A stretch of 64,000 bases of DNA from Daphnia carinata (Eukaryota > Arthropoda > Branchiopoda > Diplostraca > Daphniidae). Under the pieces are notes generated by a model. The model was not told where the DNA came from and made no database searches. It saw only the letters and a program-made list of their open reading frames with translations. A program made the position numbers and the translations under genes. How positions within the stretch are numbered: the first letter of the stretch is position 1; each line of letters begins with the position of its first letter. The DNA lies in contig NC_081332.1 of assembly GCF_022539665.2 (NCBI RefSeq), positions 1,509,773 through 1,573,772 on the forward strand, written 5' to 3'. Of this stretch, positions 23,441-34,679 are shown piece by piece.

Positions 23441-26400
23441 CTCTACCGACGTCCGGATCCACCGATACTTAACGACGTGGAATCCCTTCTCGTAAAATGG
23501 TGGATCAATAGGAAAAAAATTCCGGGAGAAAATCAAGACAGCTGGACAAACGAATGAAAACGAACGAGCAGTCTTGGATATAAACAAAGTTAGAACGACA
23601 TCACAGCAATGACTGAGTGCTGGACTTACTTACAACCAAAGAACGAAGCTTTCACCAGTTAAACAGCGTAGGATGGACGCCATGGAAACGCCAGTTATTT
23701 TTTTTTTTAACCCCTCGTTTTACCCTTTTCGCTATATTTTTCACATCCCCCCCATCAGGTGCGTAGTGATATATAGCGTGTCGCAGGTGTGTTACGCAAG
23801 GGATTGAAAAACCTATACGTTTCAGTCAAGATTGATAGGGAGACTGTTCGTGTTTTCCGTGTATAGGCTTACAGTGTAACGTGTTACTTTTCTTGTTTAG
23901 GGCAATCTGACGTCGAGATGCCGATCGATAATGGCCGCAGTAAATAAATTCCCCGATAGGCATTCTGTCTTGATGACTGATTTAACCAGTTACGGTATTT
24001 AGAGAATTTTTTTGCCAATAGATGGCGGCACCGGCGTTCGTGATTCAGGCAATTTGGCAACATAGTTTCAGTTGGCGCGCATTCCATCGCTGAGAGGTGA
24101 GATGAGTGGATGGGTGTATTTCTCCGATTGAGTTTTAAGAACAATGAAGAGTACCACGCGTTGTGGCCGCCATTAGAGTTGGCTATGCTTAATTGTGGCG
24201 CAGAAATAATTGAAGCCTCGTTGAAAGTATGGTGCATGTGCCCGGCATCACAACATGGCTTGTCACAGCTTATCTGTGAAAAATTCGGAATTGGTGTCTG
24301 GGAGCTTCCTTCTACTGGCATGGTGTCAATCGTTGCCTGCCAACAGCATGGTATCTTTTTCTAAAATCGACATTTCTATGCTAATTTCACCGTTTTCTAT
24401 TTCAAGTGAACAATGTCTTGGGAGCCAAGTAAATGGTCAGCTTGTGTAGGACTGAGCAGCCGAAAGCTGTGCGTAGAGAAACAATAAGGGTTTCAGCAAA
24501 AGGAGGTATATAATTAATCTTTTTGTTTTGCAGTGGCGTTTAAAAAAGAAACTATAGTTGCTGCTAAAGTAGCAGTGTGATTTCAAAATCGTTGAATGGT
24601 GGCTTGTTATTTATTAATTAATAATTTTTTTATGTTAGCTAATTTGTTAATGGATTGAATTCTCTTGTCAGGAGAAATATATTCAAAGATACTCAGAATC
24701 ATGCTATAGGAGTCGGGACCTAACAAATGCTGTGTTGTGTAGTGAGCATTCTGCAGCGAAAGTAGATTCAACAAAAGACTGTATGTAAGTGTAATCTTGC
24801 TCTACGAATAGAAAGTGTTTAACAGTGTCTATATTTCATATAGTGATAAATGCAACAATTGAAAATCAGATGGTTGGTGGAATCCTTTGTTTGGTCAACA
24901 ACAGACTGCCAAGTAGTCAGTGTGAGTCAACCTTGCTGCTGGAGCATAAATGTTAGGGGACACAAAGAAGATGTTGGAAAATAAGTGTGTACTCCTTTTT
25001 TGTTTAGTCATGTTTTATTGCTGTAAGTGTTGAGTTTTTTTTTTCTCCATTCTTTAGCTGCTTGTGGGTGATGAGGCCAAAAAAAAGAAAATTTATTGTT
25101 TGGGATAATTAAAAATGGAGCAGAGAACTATCCCAAGTTGGGATTTGGAAATAGGAACACATTATGACCCAGGATTGTGACATAGTCGGTGTTCAATCCG
25201 CGTGTTTTCCCCAATGGTCAGAGTCTAGTTGGAAGGGTTAGAAACAGAATTGGAGATGAGCAAGACCAAATACTAATGAAACATACCATGAAGTATACCA
25301 AGTACGTAATATATATGGTGTACTTCATCGGCAAAGGAAGAAAATTGTAAAACATTACCGCCATCTAGCATATGGGAGAAGCAATATGTAGATTATTGTA
25401 TAATTTTGATTTTATTCATGTTATTGACGATTTATTGATTAACTAATTTGTATCCAATCAGTGAGGAAGCACCATGTAAAATTTTGCAATTGGAGCCCAA
25501 ATTACTCTACGGAAAATACGAAAAGAGGTGGGGAATGTAGGATGGATAAAAGTGTTTTTCCCAGTCGTAAGATGGTGGTACTGTGCCATACAGTACTAAG
25601 AACTGCCGCCATAACGTTACCCATCTTCTCAGGTTGGAGAAGTAACAAGTAAGTTTATTTATGGTTACAAATTTAACTGGTGGCATTATTCAATTATGGC
25701 AGTTTGCATTAAAAACGTTAGAAGAAGTTGACAACCAACTGGCATACTCATGCATTGCAGCATTTTGAGAATAGTTAAACCAATATTTCACCATGACTGA
25801 AGGAGAACTAAGTTATTTTTATGCAATTTTTGATTTACAGATTCTTGTTTTTATTTGTTGAGGATAATAGTGTATTTAAAATGTAGTTGCAGTATGAATC
25901 TTATTTATCTTTTTCCATTTTGGTGTCAATGTGTTGGATTTCAAGGTCCATTATTATGCCATGCTGTTCCAGGAATGTCTGCCAAACAGATTAATCCACC
26001 CCTGGATGTTATAAAGTACAGTGTAGCTGTGTTTCAAAGAGAGCATACGTGATCAAAAGACAAGGAAATAGAAAGCTGGGGAAGACAAACATTTTGTCAA
26101 CAAGGTAAATTAATTTGTTAGCATGGCTTTCCCTTGTCTACCATACATTTTGTTCATGTTTCCTAGTACCCATTTCTGTGATTTAAGCATTAATTTCCTT
26201 ACATTTCTTAAACATGATATACCACAGCATTTGACATTCATAGTTTCTTTAACAAAAAAATTATAATGTATTTACCATTTGTAATCAATTATTAGGTTTT
26301 CATAGCTAGCAGACCGATTATTATATGGGTCAAATCCAATAATCTACGAGTCGCAGATGAACGACTACGTGCAGAATTAAGTAAGGGGATGTTGGTAAAG

Positions 26401-27814
26401 AAAGTAAAATTCAAATAAGACCAGCCTGTTGAGAATCTAATATATTATATGGCATTTCAGCCTTCTACAAAAACTTTCTTGACAGGAAATTTTGCTGGTT
26501 CTGCAAACAGTATGCATCTCTGCATGATATATTTCTGATGAATTTTCGTCAAAATTTATTGCTGTCAACTAAAGCGTCATTTCCTATCGGAAAAGGGTAA
26601 ATTTTTTAAATGGAAATTAGTCTTATTCTTTTGTTATATCTACTATATATCGTTGCGATTTGTTGGGTTGCATTCTGAAAATTTAGTATTGTTCGAGTCT
26701 AAGATGCTGTATAATTTTTGACAATACTGGATATTGTTAGCAGTAAAAGCGTCGAAACGAATCAGGTATTTCTAGCTTGACTTCAGTTATTTATTATTAT
26801 AATATATTTTTTTTTACTTTATATTGTTCCGTTAGATCACAACACTCCGTTGTTTTTTTTTGTGACATCACATGTCTCATACGCCTAGCGTTCTGAGTAT
26901 GTCCGAACGGGTTAAAATACGGACTATTTCGTCAAACCTTTTGGCAAACACAGCAGCAAAAACAGAGTCTGCGTAGTAAATCTCTTAATTTTTTCCGCAG
27001 TTGAAACAGAAGGATAATTGTTTTTCTAAGGACTTTCCGGCATTAGTCTGTTTTTATGACAAGTGAGGAAGATCAAACGGTCTCTTTCGAGTACCTCAGA
27101 CAGTCGAGTCATCGAGCGTCTTAACGACGTGTTCAGACATTTGGAGGATGAGGAAAAAGTGACCACAAGTTGCATTACATAAATTTTCAGATTAATTACT
27201 TACAAATTAAATTTTTGATTAGTAAGGAATTCCTCACTGCCTTGTTGTTTAAAGTTGAGAGGTGTGTAGGTTCGATTCAACTGTAAAAATCTCTTGTAGT
27301 TAGCTCAGTGTGAAATGACCAAGAGGGGTGACGGGAAGGCCTCCGGAAGAAATCGTTCGCTCATTCTACAAACGTATACTGTGAAAAGGAAAAACTGGCA
27401 AACAAGAAAAACAAAGGAATTAATCGGCATCAAAGAATTTCCTCTGTTTCACTTGAGTGTAAACTTTTTTTTTTAAGGACACATTAGGTAAACTGTAGGT
27501 AGCATACTTATGCGGTTCATTGTCTACACTCAAATCGACATGTTCTAAATTTGTCTGTTACAGTTATGCTCAGCCTCAGCTTATGCCACTGCACACGAAT
27601 AGCACTCTCTACAAAGCTGGGACATGGTGGCTATACCAGCGTTGATCTAACTATATGAAATGAAGAATAAACTTGCAATTGATAGATCTTCCGTTTCTAT
27701 CGTGCGAGTGACATAACATTTCACCGATTCCTTAGACGAATCTATTGGATTCTAGTGTTGTTTGGTGCAAAAATTATCGTAAGAAAAGGACCACGACAAG
27801 ACGGCTATTGACAG
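23441..27814. other. Accessory intergenic region, no recognisable protein gene
   Basis: The first 250 bases are the likely 5' region of the RSPH3-like gene. An imperfect X-box-like site (GACGCCATGGAAAC) lies at 23676-23689. The remaining 4 kb is AT-rich. Short frames such as 23884-24321 (minus) have no domain, and similar short TGTG-, TTTGTTTAG- and TAG-rich pieces recur without adding up to a coding gene. A non-coding spliced RNA is possible but not demonstrable from sequence. A CTCF-like core (CCAATAGATGGC) lies at 24015-24026. Confidence 0.4.
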
Positions 27815-28688
27815 CTTTACAAAGTCTAACTACGGCCGCCAGATGTCGTTAAAATCATTGTTATGAAAAGTTGAATCAGAATTGTGTTTTTGCTGTCGGT
27901 TTTCATTTAATAATAATATAAACTTAGGAGTGTAATCGTGGGAAGCTGATAAATTCTGATGGATATCAATTAAAGGTGAGAAATATGAAATATTTGCTTG
28001 CATTAGTATGTGTGTGGCATTGCTTTAAGGTGGAATATTAGTTGTACCTGAAAACTGAATTTTATGTACTTAGAAAGGCCATATTACGTTAATTTACTGT
28101 AGTTTACGTTTGAAACTACGCAAATCTTGTGTACCTTGTAAAGAAGAACATAGTTCACTTTTTAAATTTCCGAACTTTTAACTTCCGGTTTAAGATCCGG
28201 TTTTTTAATGCTTAATAACTCACTATCTGTTGGTCTGAACAAAAAAAAACCGACATTTCCGTAATCCTCGTGAAATTTGGGGTCGAATCCATGTGTCAGT
28301 AGAAAATACCCGAAAATCGTCAAAAATCGCAAATTTCCCTGAACTATAGTTCAGGAAAAATCGCGATTTTGGCCAAATTGGACTTTTCGCCAAAAACAGG
28401 TCAAAATAGGTCAGACACACCTTAAATTTCACGAGGATCACGAAAATCATATTCGTTTTGTTGTGGGCCCAGTATTTCTGGAGATATAGGCTACTTCCGG
28501 TCACTTCCGGTAATTTTTTTTTTTCAACCTTGCAATAAGTAAAAAATGAACATTAATATTCCAAACACTTGAAGCATTTTAATCATAAGTGTAATGGTGT
28601 AGCGGCCTTTTCCGTGTTTATTTTACTAGTTTACTACTGGCTGATTGTGCAGGCTGCTTATCTAGATATGTTAAGCGCTATGTCCTAT
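27815..28688 (+). repeat. Left arm of a large inverted repeat
   Basis: This arm of about 870 bp matches the reverse complement of 32999-33870 over its whole length, by eye roughly 85-90 percent identical with small indels. The arm includes an 18-bp palindrome CCTGAACTATAGTTCAGG at 28338-28355. A short frame (28223-28504, minus) is simply the arm sequence read through and shows no protein domain. Outer flanks lose similarity abruptly near 27815. No target-site duplication was found. Confidence 0.85.
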
Positions 28689-29901
28689 GTAAATTTTTTT
28701 TCCGATATCAACTTTGTCTGGCTTTTCATTACTCGTAACAAACGAATATACTCGCTGGAAAGTTGCGTTCTGCGATTTTATGGGTATTATACATCTGTGA
28801 TTCGTTTCGTTGTGTAATTAGTAGTTCAGAAGTTCTTTGTTACTTCCGACACACTTCGGAAATTTGCATATAAACAGTAAGAAACCTTGAATTAAAAATC
28901 TAGTCAATCATTGGGGGCATATTTAAAAATTGAGAATGCTTATCTCGGTTGCTTCGCATTAAAACCCGAAAGATCGAACGCTACCGTCGTCTGTCATGTC
29001 CGCCATTAGCCATGTCACCATGCAAACATTTTTGCCCTGTTGTTTTTTTTTTGTTTTCCCCCTGTTCTGTGCGTCTACATGAACGGGTAAGTAACATACG
29101 ATCATTATTTTTAGTCAAGCATTATTATTTTGCTTTATTGTTAGAATTAGGAAGATGGAAGCGTTTTATGTAAACCAGCAATGATAAGTTGAACACAGAC
29201 AGTAAGGAAGTCGATGCTCAGCTGGTGCCTTGGAAAATCAGCCGTATGATTTTTGTAGCGTAAAATATCTTTAAGCTCTTCTTCAGAGCATAACAGAAAT
29301 ATTGTTGGCAAATTGTTGAGTATTACTTGACAGTGAGTCTCTTACATAGAATTGTGAGTAGAGGTTAAAGGATTGGCTTAACTGTTTCAATAACGAGCAC
29401 ACTAGCTGAGCTATCAGTAGTTAACTTATCAGCCTTTTTCATCTGTATCATAATAATATAAACTAAATGGTTTATTAACCTTTTTCAAGTTTGTATTCAA
29501 TATCGTGACTTCTGTTGTACTAAATATTTGTTTGTTTGAACTTCTTGAATCTACGTTCAACTAACAAAGCTTTATGACAACTGTTTGTGACAAGCTCTTT
29601 TTGAAGAAGATTGAACATATGGAATGTTTGATAACCATTTAGCAAAGGATTTCTTTTGAATGAAAAACTACTTTACAGAAGTAACATTCCCTGTCTTCAG
29701 TCTGTTCATATTATGGTCCCAGTAATCCTGGGAAACTAATTGAGCTAGCGTTCGTTATTTAACTCTTATCATTTTTAAAGTCCCGGTAAACCATAAACAT
29801 ACTTAGATCTCTTTTATTAAATTCCTATGTTGTTCTTTTATCTAATTCCTTTACATCTGTTACATTTACATAGGGTCAATAAAAAGAAAATCCTGATAGT
29901 C
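28689..29901. other. Left part of the spacer between the inverted-repeat arms
   Basis: This AT-rich sequence shows no recognisable gene. The short frames present lack domains. Confidence 0.5.
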
Positions 29902-30428
29902 GCCTCATCGCCATCGCCGTCTCCACCGCCGTCTCCATCGCCGTCTCCACCGCCGTCTCCATCGCCGTCTCCACCGCCGTCTCCACCGCCGTCTCCATCG
30001 CCGTCTGCACCGCCGTCTCCATCGCCGTCTCCATCGCCGTCTCCACCGCCGTCTCCATCGCCGTCTCCACCGCCGTCTCCATCGCCGTCTCCACCGCCGT
30101 CTCCACCGCCGTCTCCACCGCCGTCTCCATCGCCGTCTCCACCGCCGTCTCCACCGCCGTCTCCACCGCCGTCTCCACCGCCGTCTCCATCGCCGTCTCC
30201 ACCGCCGTCTCCATCGCCGTCTCCACCGCCGTCTCCACCGCCGTCTCCACCGCCGTCTCCATCGCCGTCTCCACCGCCGTCTCCACCGCCGTCTCCATCG
30301 CCGTCTCCACCGCCGTCTCCATCGCCGTCTCCACCGCCGTCTCCATCGCCGTCTCCACCGCCGTCTCCATCGCCGTCTCCATCGCCGTCTCCTTCGCCGC
30401 CTCCATCGCCGTCATCTCATCGCCATCT
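29902..30428. repeat. CCGTCTCCAYCG minisatellite
   Basis: About 520 bp are built almost wholly from hexamers CCGTCT and CCAYCG in alternating order, where Y separates CCACCG from CCATCG units. The period is divisible by three, so both strands stay open: Ser-Pro repeats on plus and Met/Glu/Thr/Ala/Val repeats on minus. I treat this as a repeat, not a gene. The last units (CCTTCG, CCGCCT) are degenerate. Confidence 0.9.
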
Positions 30429-30484
30429 ACGGGATTCGCCTTGGTATTGTTTTGTTTTGTTTTGCATTCTAGTGTATAAGTTAA

Positions 30485-30814
30485 CCTGTTGGCTGCCACG
30501 CCGTTTGCTCCTATTTTTTTTGGTAGCTGTAGGGACTTGGGCGCTGTTCTCCTCATGGCCATGGGGGGAACAGTCGCCATTGCGCCTAATGGCTTTATGC
30601 CATTAGGCGCTAGGCAATGCACCAGTAGGGACTTCTCTTTGTCGGCACGGTGAGAGATATCCTGAGGTGTGCATTCCTAGAATGGACTCTTTCACCGTGC
30701 CAGCCCGGGCTTGTCTTCGGACACGCCCCACCTTGGTCGGGGATCCTTCTGACCCGACATGTAGCGACCGTAGCTTAAGCAACGTACGAGTTGCATGGCG
30801 TGGCAGCCAACAGG
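30485..30814. mobile_element. piggyBac-like MITE (330 bp) with TTAA duplications
   Basis: The element begins CCTGTTGGCTGCCACGCC and ends with its exact reverse complement, an 18-bp perfect terminal inverted repeat. TTAA flanks both sides (30481-30484 and 30815-30818). TTAA target duplications and CC-starting termini are the hallmark of piggyBac transposons. There is no room for a transposase, so it is non-autonomous. The interior holds a 12-bp perfect stem (GCGCCTAATGGC at 30582-30593 and its complement at 30599-30610) around a 5-base loop. It lies 56 bp after the minisatellite. Confidence 0.85.
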
Positions 30815-30825
30815 TTAATTTAGTT

Positions 30826-30882
30826 AAGTGTATATATGTTTTTATGTATGTATATGTATGTATTTGTATGTATATATATATG
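30826..30882. repeat. TATG/TGTA-rich microsatellite
   Basis: Short repeats of TATG, GTAT and TATA directly follow the right end of the MITE. They are simple sequence with no other feature. Confidence 0.7.
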
Positions 30883-32998
30883 TTATGTAAAATAGTGGTG
30901 GAATTGAAGGGTGGAGGTGGGACAATAAAAACAATTTAAAATTTATATATTTGTTTTGTGTATTTTTCATTTTTATGGTAGTTGACTTATTATAAGTCAA
31001 AAGATAAACTTAGCTTATTTTTTGCTATCAACTTGTTTGACTTGAAGTATAGCCATAGCAAACAAAAATTGCTACAAATTTTCTTTCTTTGTACAAATTT
31101 ACTGTCAACTACAAAAAAACTAAGAATCTCAAAACACAGTTGGCAAAGAAGGTATGTAAACCCAAGTTTTCAGTAACCAGTACAATATGACACTTGACTA
31201 GCCACTTAGGAGAAAAGAAATGACCAAATTCATCTTGAATCTTTCTCTGTTTCTTGAATGAATAAGTAATCCAACAATGCAACAATGATACTGGAAATTT
31301 TTCATTTACACTGATAATGGAACATCAACAGCATTCCTTTCTGGCGAATGACTCTGCTGCTACCACGTCACACCAGGTATCTCCCACAAATCTAGAAGTA
31401 CAGTTAAAAACTAAACCATAAATTGTAAGATAGTCTACGAGTACCTTATGGAATCTGGATCTGAGAAATTTTGGATCTAAGAGATCCAGGTTGCACAGAC
31501 TAGGATCCAGAGAAGAGAACAGTTTATTAAGAACTGCCTTCTGCAAGTAGCACCTTTGGTATTAAATGTGTAGTTGCCTAAGAGAGATGAAAACTGGGTT
31601 AAATCAAGCCATGCACCGAAGCGGTGTATTTGACTAATGGAGATCAAAAACGTGCTGGCTAAGTTAAGCAATGCTCCTCTTTTGAATAATTTAGAATGTG
31701 TTACACAATAGATTACGAATGAATAGCTGCCATAATACCGTTAAGAAATTACTCTTACCTTTTAGCACAGATTCAACTCACAAAATTCAGGTCTAGGCAC
31801 GGCGAAATCGGTGGTAAAATTTCGAGAAGGAAGACATTCATTTCATGCTTCCATCCTAAATCCGACGCCACGCGAAATGAAACAGCTGATAGAAATTTTG
31901 GTAGAATAGCTGACGTGGTGGCTATGAAAACGAATCGGAGTTAGCCACTTGTCCACTAGATGTCTTGAAAAATATTCATCTCAGAATTTTTTGACGTGTA
32001 AAACAGAAAAAAAAACAAGATTTTTTATTTTTATTTTGGGTAAAACGGATTGCCATAATAAAACAGCTCGCTCCCGACATTAGAGTCTGGTGAACCTCCA
32101 GCGCCATCTAGTGGAAATAAAGTACAGCCAAGCTTGAGAAAATAAGCCCGAGAAAATAACCCCGAGAAAATAAGCCAGACTTTTCTTATTTATTTTTTTT
32201 TACTTTTTCAAACACCTAGTTACTACCCCAATACTACGTGGTGTCGATTAAGTATTTAACTACGATTATGGAAATCAAATTATTTTGACTTGGGAATGGA
32301 AATAAATTTTGGCCAGGTTGTAGAATTAAGCCCGACAAACAAAATAAGCCCGACTTTTCCTATTCTTTCTTTATTTTTTCAAAAACCTCATATTACTCCA
32401 ATAACAAATGCTGTGGATGTAGTGTTTAACTATGATGACCTAAATCAAGTTTTTTTTACTTGGTAACTCTAGTTTATGATTTGTTTAAAATTCAGTGTGG
32501 TTGCGATAAAACCAGTTTGATTTCGTTTTATTCAAAAACCACTTAGTTGGCGGGTAAGCTAATATTTTACCTATAATCAGTAATAAGGTAGTTTATTTTC
32601 GATAGGGTAGATAAAGTTTCATCAAATCCCAAGTCAAAATATTAACCCCAGCTGAGAAAAGTTGAGGCTCGGGTTTATTTTGTAGGGCTTATTTTTAAAC
32701 CTGACTGTTCATCATAAGGTGATGTATGATAAGGTTAGAATAACAGCATGAGATATATCTTTCATGCTATATCTACACTTACCAGGTATAACTTCTCATT
32801 AGCGTGATACATTATGCTAGTAGTCTTTGTTAACGCAGTTGTGTTATTAGTTTTGAATCCTGGAACCAAATGAAAAAACTGATTTAGAAATGAAAGACAA
32901 AACTTGCTGTTTCCTAGTATGCTTGCTTGCTTGGACTTTACCAGTATCGGAAAATTCTTTTTCAAGCGCAGCAGCAAAGTAAATCAACTACAAGTAAC
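30883..32998. other. Right part of the spacer; diverged tandem units
   Basis: No gene is supported. Between about 32145 and 32470 the sequence contains two diverged copies of a unit of roughly 185 bp. Each carries AATAAGCC(C/A)GACTTTTC, a T-rich stretch, CAAA(C/A)ACCT, and TTTAACTA(C/T)GAT ending in an ACTTGG tract. A full-match CTCF-like core lies at 32103-32114 on the minus strand. The outer frames around 31325-31671 (minus) have no domain. Confidence 0.45.
32103..32114 (-). promoter_or_regulatory. CTCF-like core motif
   Basis: Read on the minus strand this is CCACTAGATGGC, extended to CCACTAGATGGCGCT. It agrees at all 15 positions with the CTCF core consensus CCASYAGRKGGCRSY. Weaker versions lie at 24015 (plus), 31953 (plus) and about 39652 (minus). 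Binding is unproven. Confidence 0.35.
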
Positions 32999-33870
32999 AG
33001 GACAAAGCGCTTAACATATCGTAGATAAGCAACTTGCACGATCAGCCAGTAGTAAAATAGCAAAATAAACACGACAAAAGTAGCCACACCATTACCCTTA
33101 TGATTAAAATGCTTAAAATATTTGGAATATTAATGTTCATTTTTTGCTTTTTGCAAAGTTGAAAAAAAAAAAAAATACCGGAAGTGACCGAAAGTAGCCT
33201 ATATCTCCGGAAATAGTGGTCCTAGAGCAAAATGAATACGATTTTCGGGATTCTTACAAAGTTTAGGTGTGCCTGACCTATTTTGACCTGTTTTTGGCGA
33301 AAAGTCCAATTTGGCCAAAATCGCGATTTTTCCTGAACTATAGTTCAGGGAAATTTGCGATTTTTGACGATTTTCGGGTATTTTCTACTGACACATGGAT
33401 TCGACCCCAAATTTTACGAGGATTACGAAAATGTCGGTCTTTTTTCATTCAGACCAATAGATAGTGAGTTATTAAGTATTTTCAAACCGGAAGTTCTATC
33501 GAAACTTAAAATTTCGGAAATTTAAAAAATGAACTATGTTCTTCTTTACAGGTACACGGGAATTGCGTAGTTTAAAACGTAAACTACAGTAAATTAACAT
33601 AATATGTCCTTTCTAAGTACATAAAGTTCAGTTTTCAGGCATGACTAATATACCACCTTAAGGCAATACCACACACAACAATACAAGCAAATATCTCATA
33701 ACTCTCACCTTTATTTGATATCCATCAGAATTGATCAGCTTCCCACGATTACACTCGTAAGTTTACATATTACTATATGAAAACCTACAGCACAAGCACA
33801 CTTCTGACACCACTTTTCGTAACAATGATTTTACTGGCATCTGGCGGGGGTAGTTAGACTTTGTAAGGCA
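32999..33870 (-). repeat. Right arm of the large inverted repeat
   Basis: This is the reverse complement of 27815-28688, with the same 18-bp palindrome at 33332-33349 and collinear small blocks throughout, such as GTAATCGTGGGAAGCTGAT. Similarity stops near 33870 on the outside and near 32999 on the inside. Together the arms and spacer span about 6.05 kb. Confidence 0.85.
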
Positions 33871-34679
33871 TGTTTATAAGTTTGTTTACTACATCTCTCC
33901 GTGTGAGCATAAAGTATACCAAAAGTAGTAAGGAGAAAACCCGTTGCACAGAAAAGCTTGAGCTCCGCACGTTAAGTTCCGTAGAGTGTGTTAAGGCTGT
34001 GCAGCATCGAATCGCCGGTACAATTTGACATGTTTAATAACACTAGATATATCTGAGCTAAACATATGTAACTTATTTCATTTTGCAAATGCCACTATTC
34101 CCAGGTTATTTAAATTAAATATAATATGATAAGATTATAATATAACAGTCTATGAAGTTACCGAAATAAATCATAATCAGAGAATATGGACTGACATACT
34201 TAAGACCAAAGAAACGCATGTAATTTTGTTACGGAACACCATTGAATACGTTAGTTTTTTAACATCGCCAGTTTTATTTCGGTAACTTTGCAAACAACCA
34301 ACATTACCACTTAGACAATTTACCTACCTTATTTATTAAATCCCATTCACATTGAAACCAAAAACTCGAACTCTGCATTTGAATACCTCAAAAAGTTCCA
34401 TACAAGATATTTTTGAGCATTTAAGAATCGCCTCTTATACCGCAAGTTTTTCCTTTTTTTTCGATAACCACTTACGTAGCCGTTTGAACTGGAAGAGCCA
34501 CCCATTAAATGGAGTTAATTAACTAAAGGTTCGTGACATAAAAGTTATGAAAAAGTTATTTACGATAATGGTAACTATTTTTACTTTAAAAAGGCGATAT
34601 ATGAAACTCCGAGACACATTTCGATAGACGGGGGCAATCTTTTCCTGCAAATCGCAATATTACTATTCGCACCAAGTAT
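33871..34679. other. Intergenic
   Basis: No gene is recognised. The stretch precedes the P450 relic and may contain decayed 5' exons of it, but I could not match them. Confidence 0.4.

Noticed and set aside
23884-24321. 145-codon frame on the minus strand
   Set aside because: No domain, no splice partners and no similarity that I recognise. Its length is expected by chance in 4 kb of sequence.
27240-27360. Possible tRNA gene (GGTTCGATTCAA and TAGCTCAGTGTG text)
   Set aside because: The B-box-like element comes before the A-box-like element and no cloverleaf can be drawn.
28223-28504. Frame similar to 33267-33464, seeming to be a repeated short gene
   Set aside because: Both frames are the same inverted-repeat arm read outward. 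They lack a start in conserved context and any known domain.
29827-30606. Long Ser-Pro repeat frame on plus and Met/Glu/Thr/Ala/Val repeat frame on minus
   Set aside because: Both arise from the hexamer minisatellite, whose period keeps all stops out. There is no domain, no splice context and no codon bias apart from the repeat.
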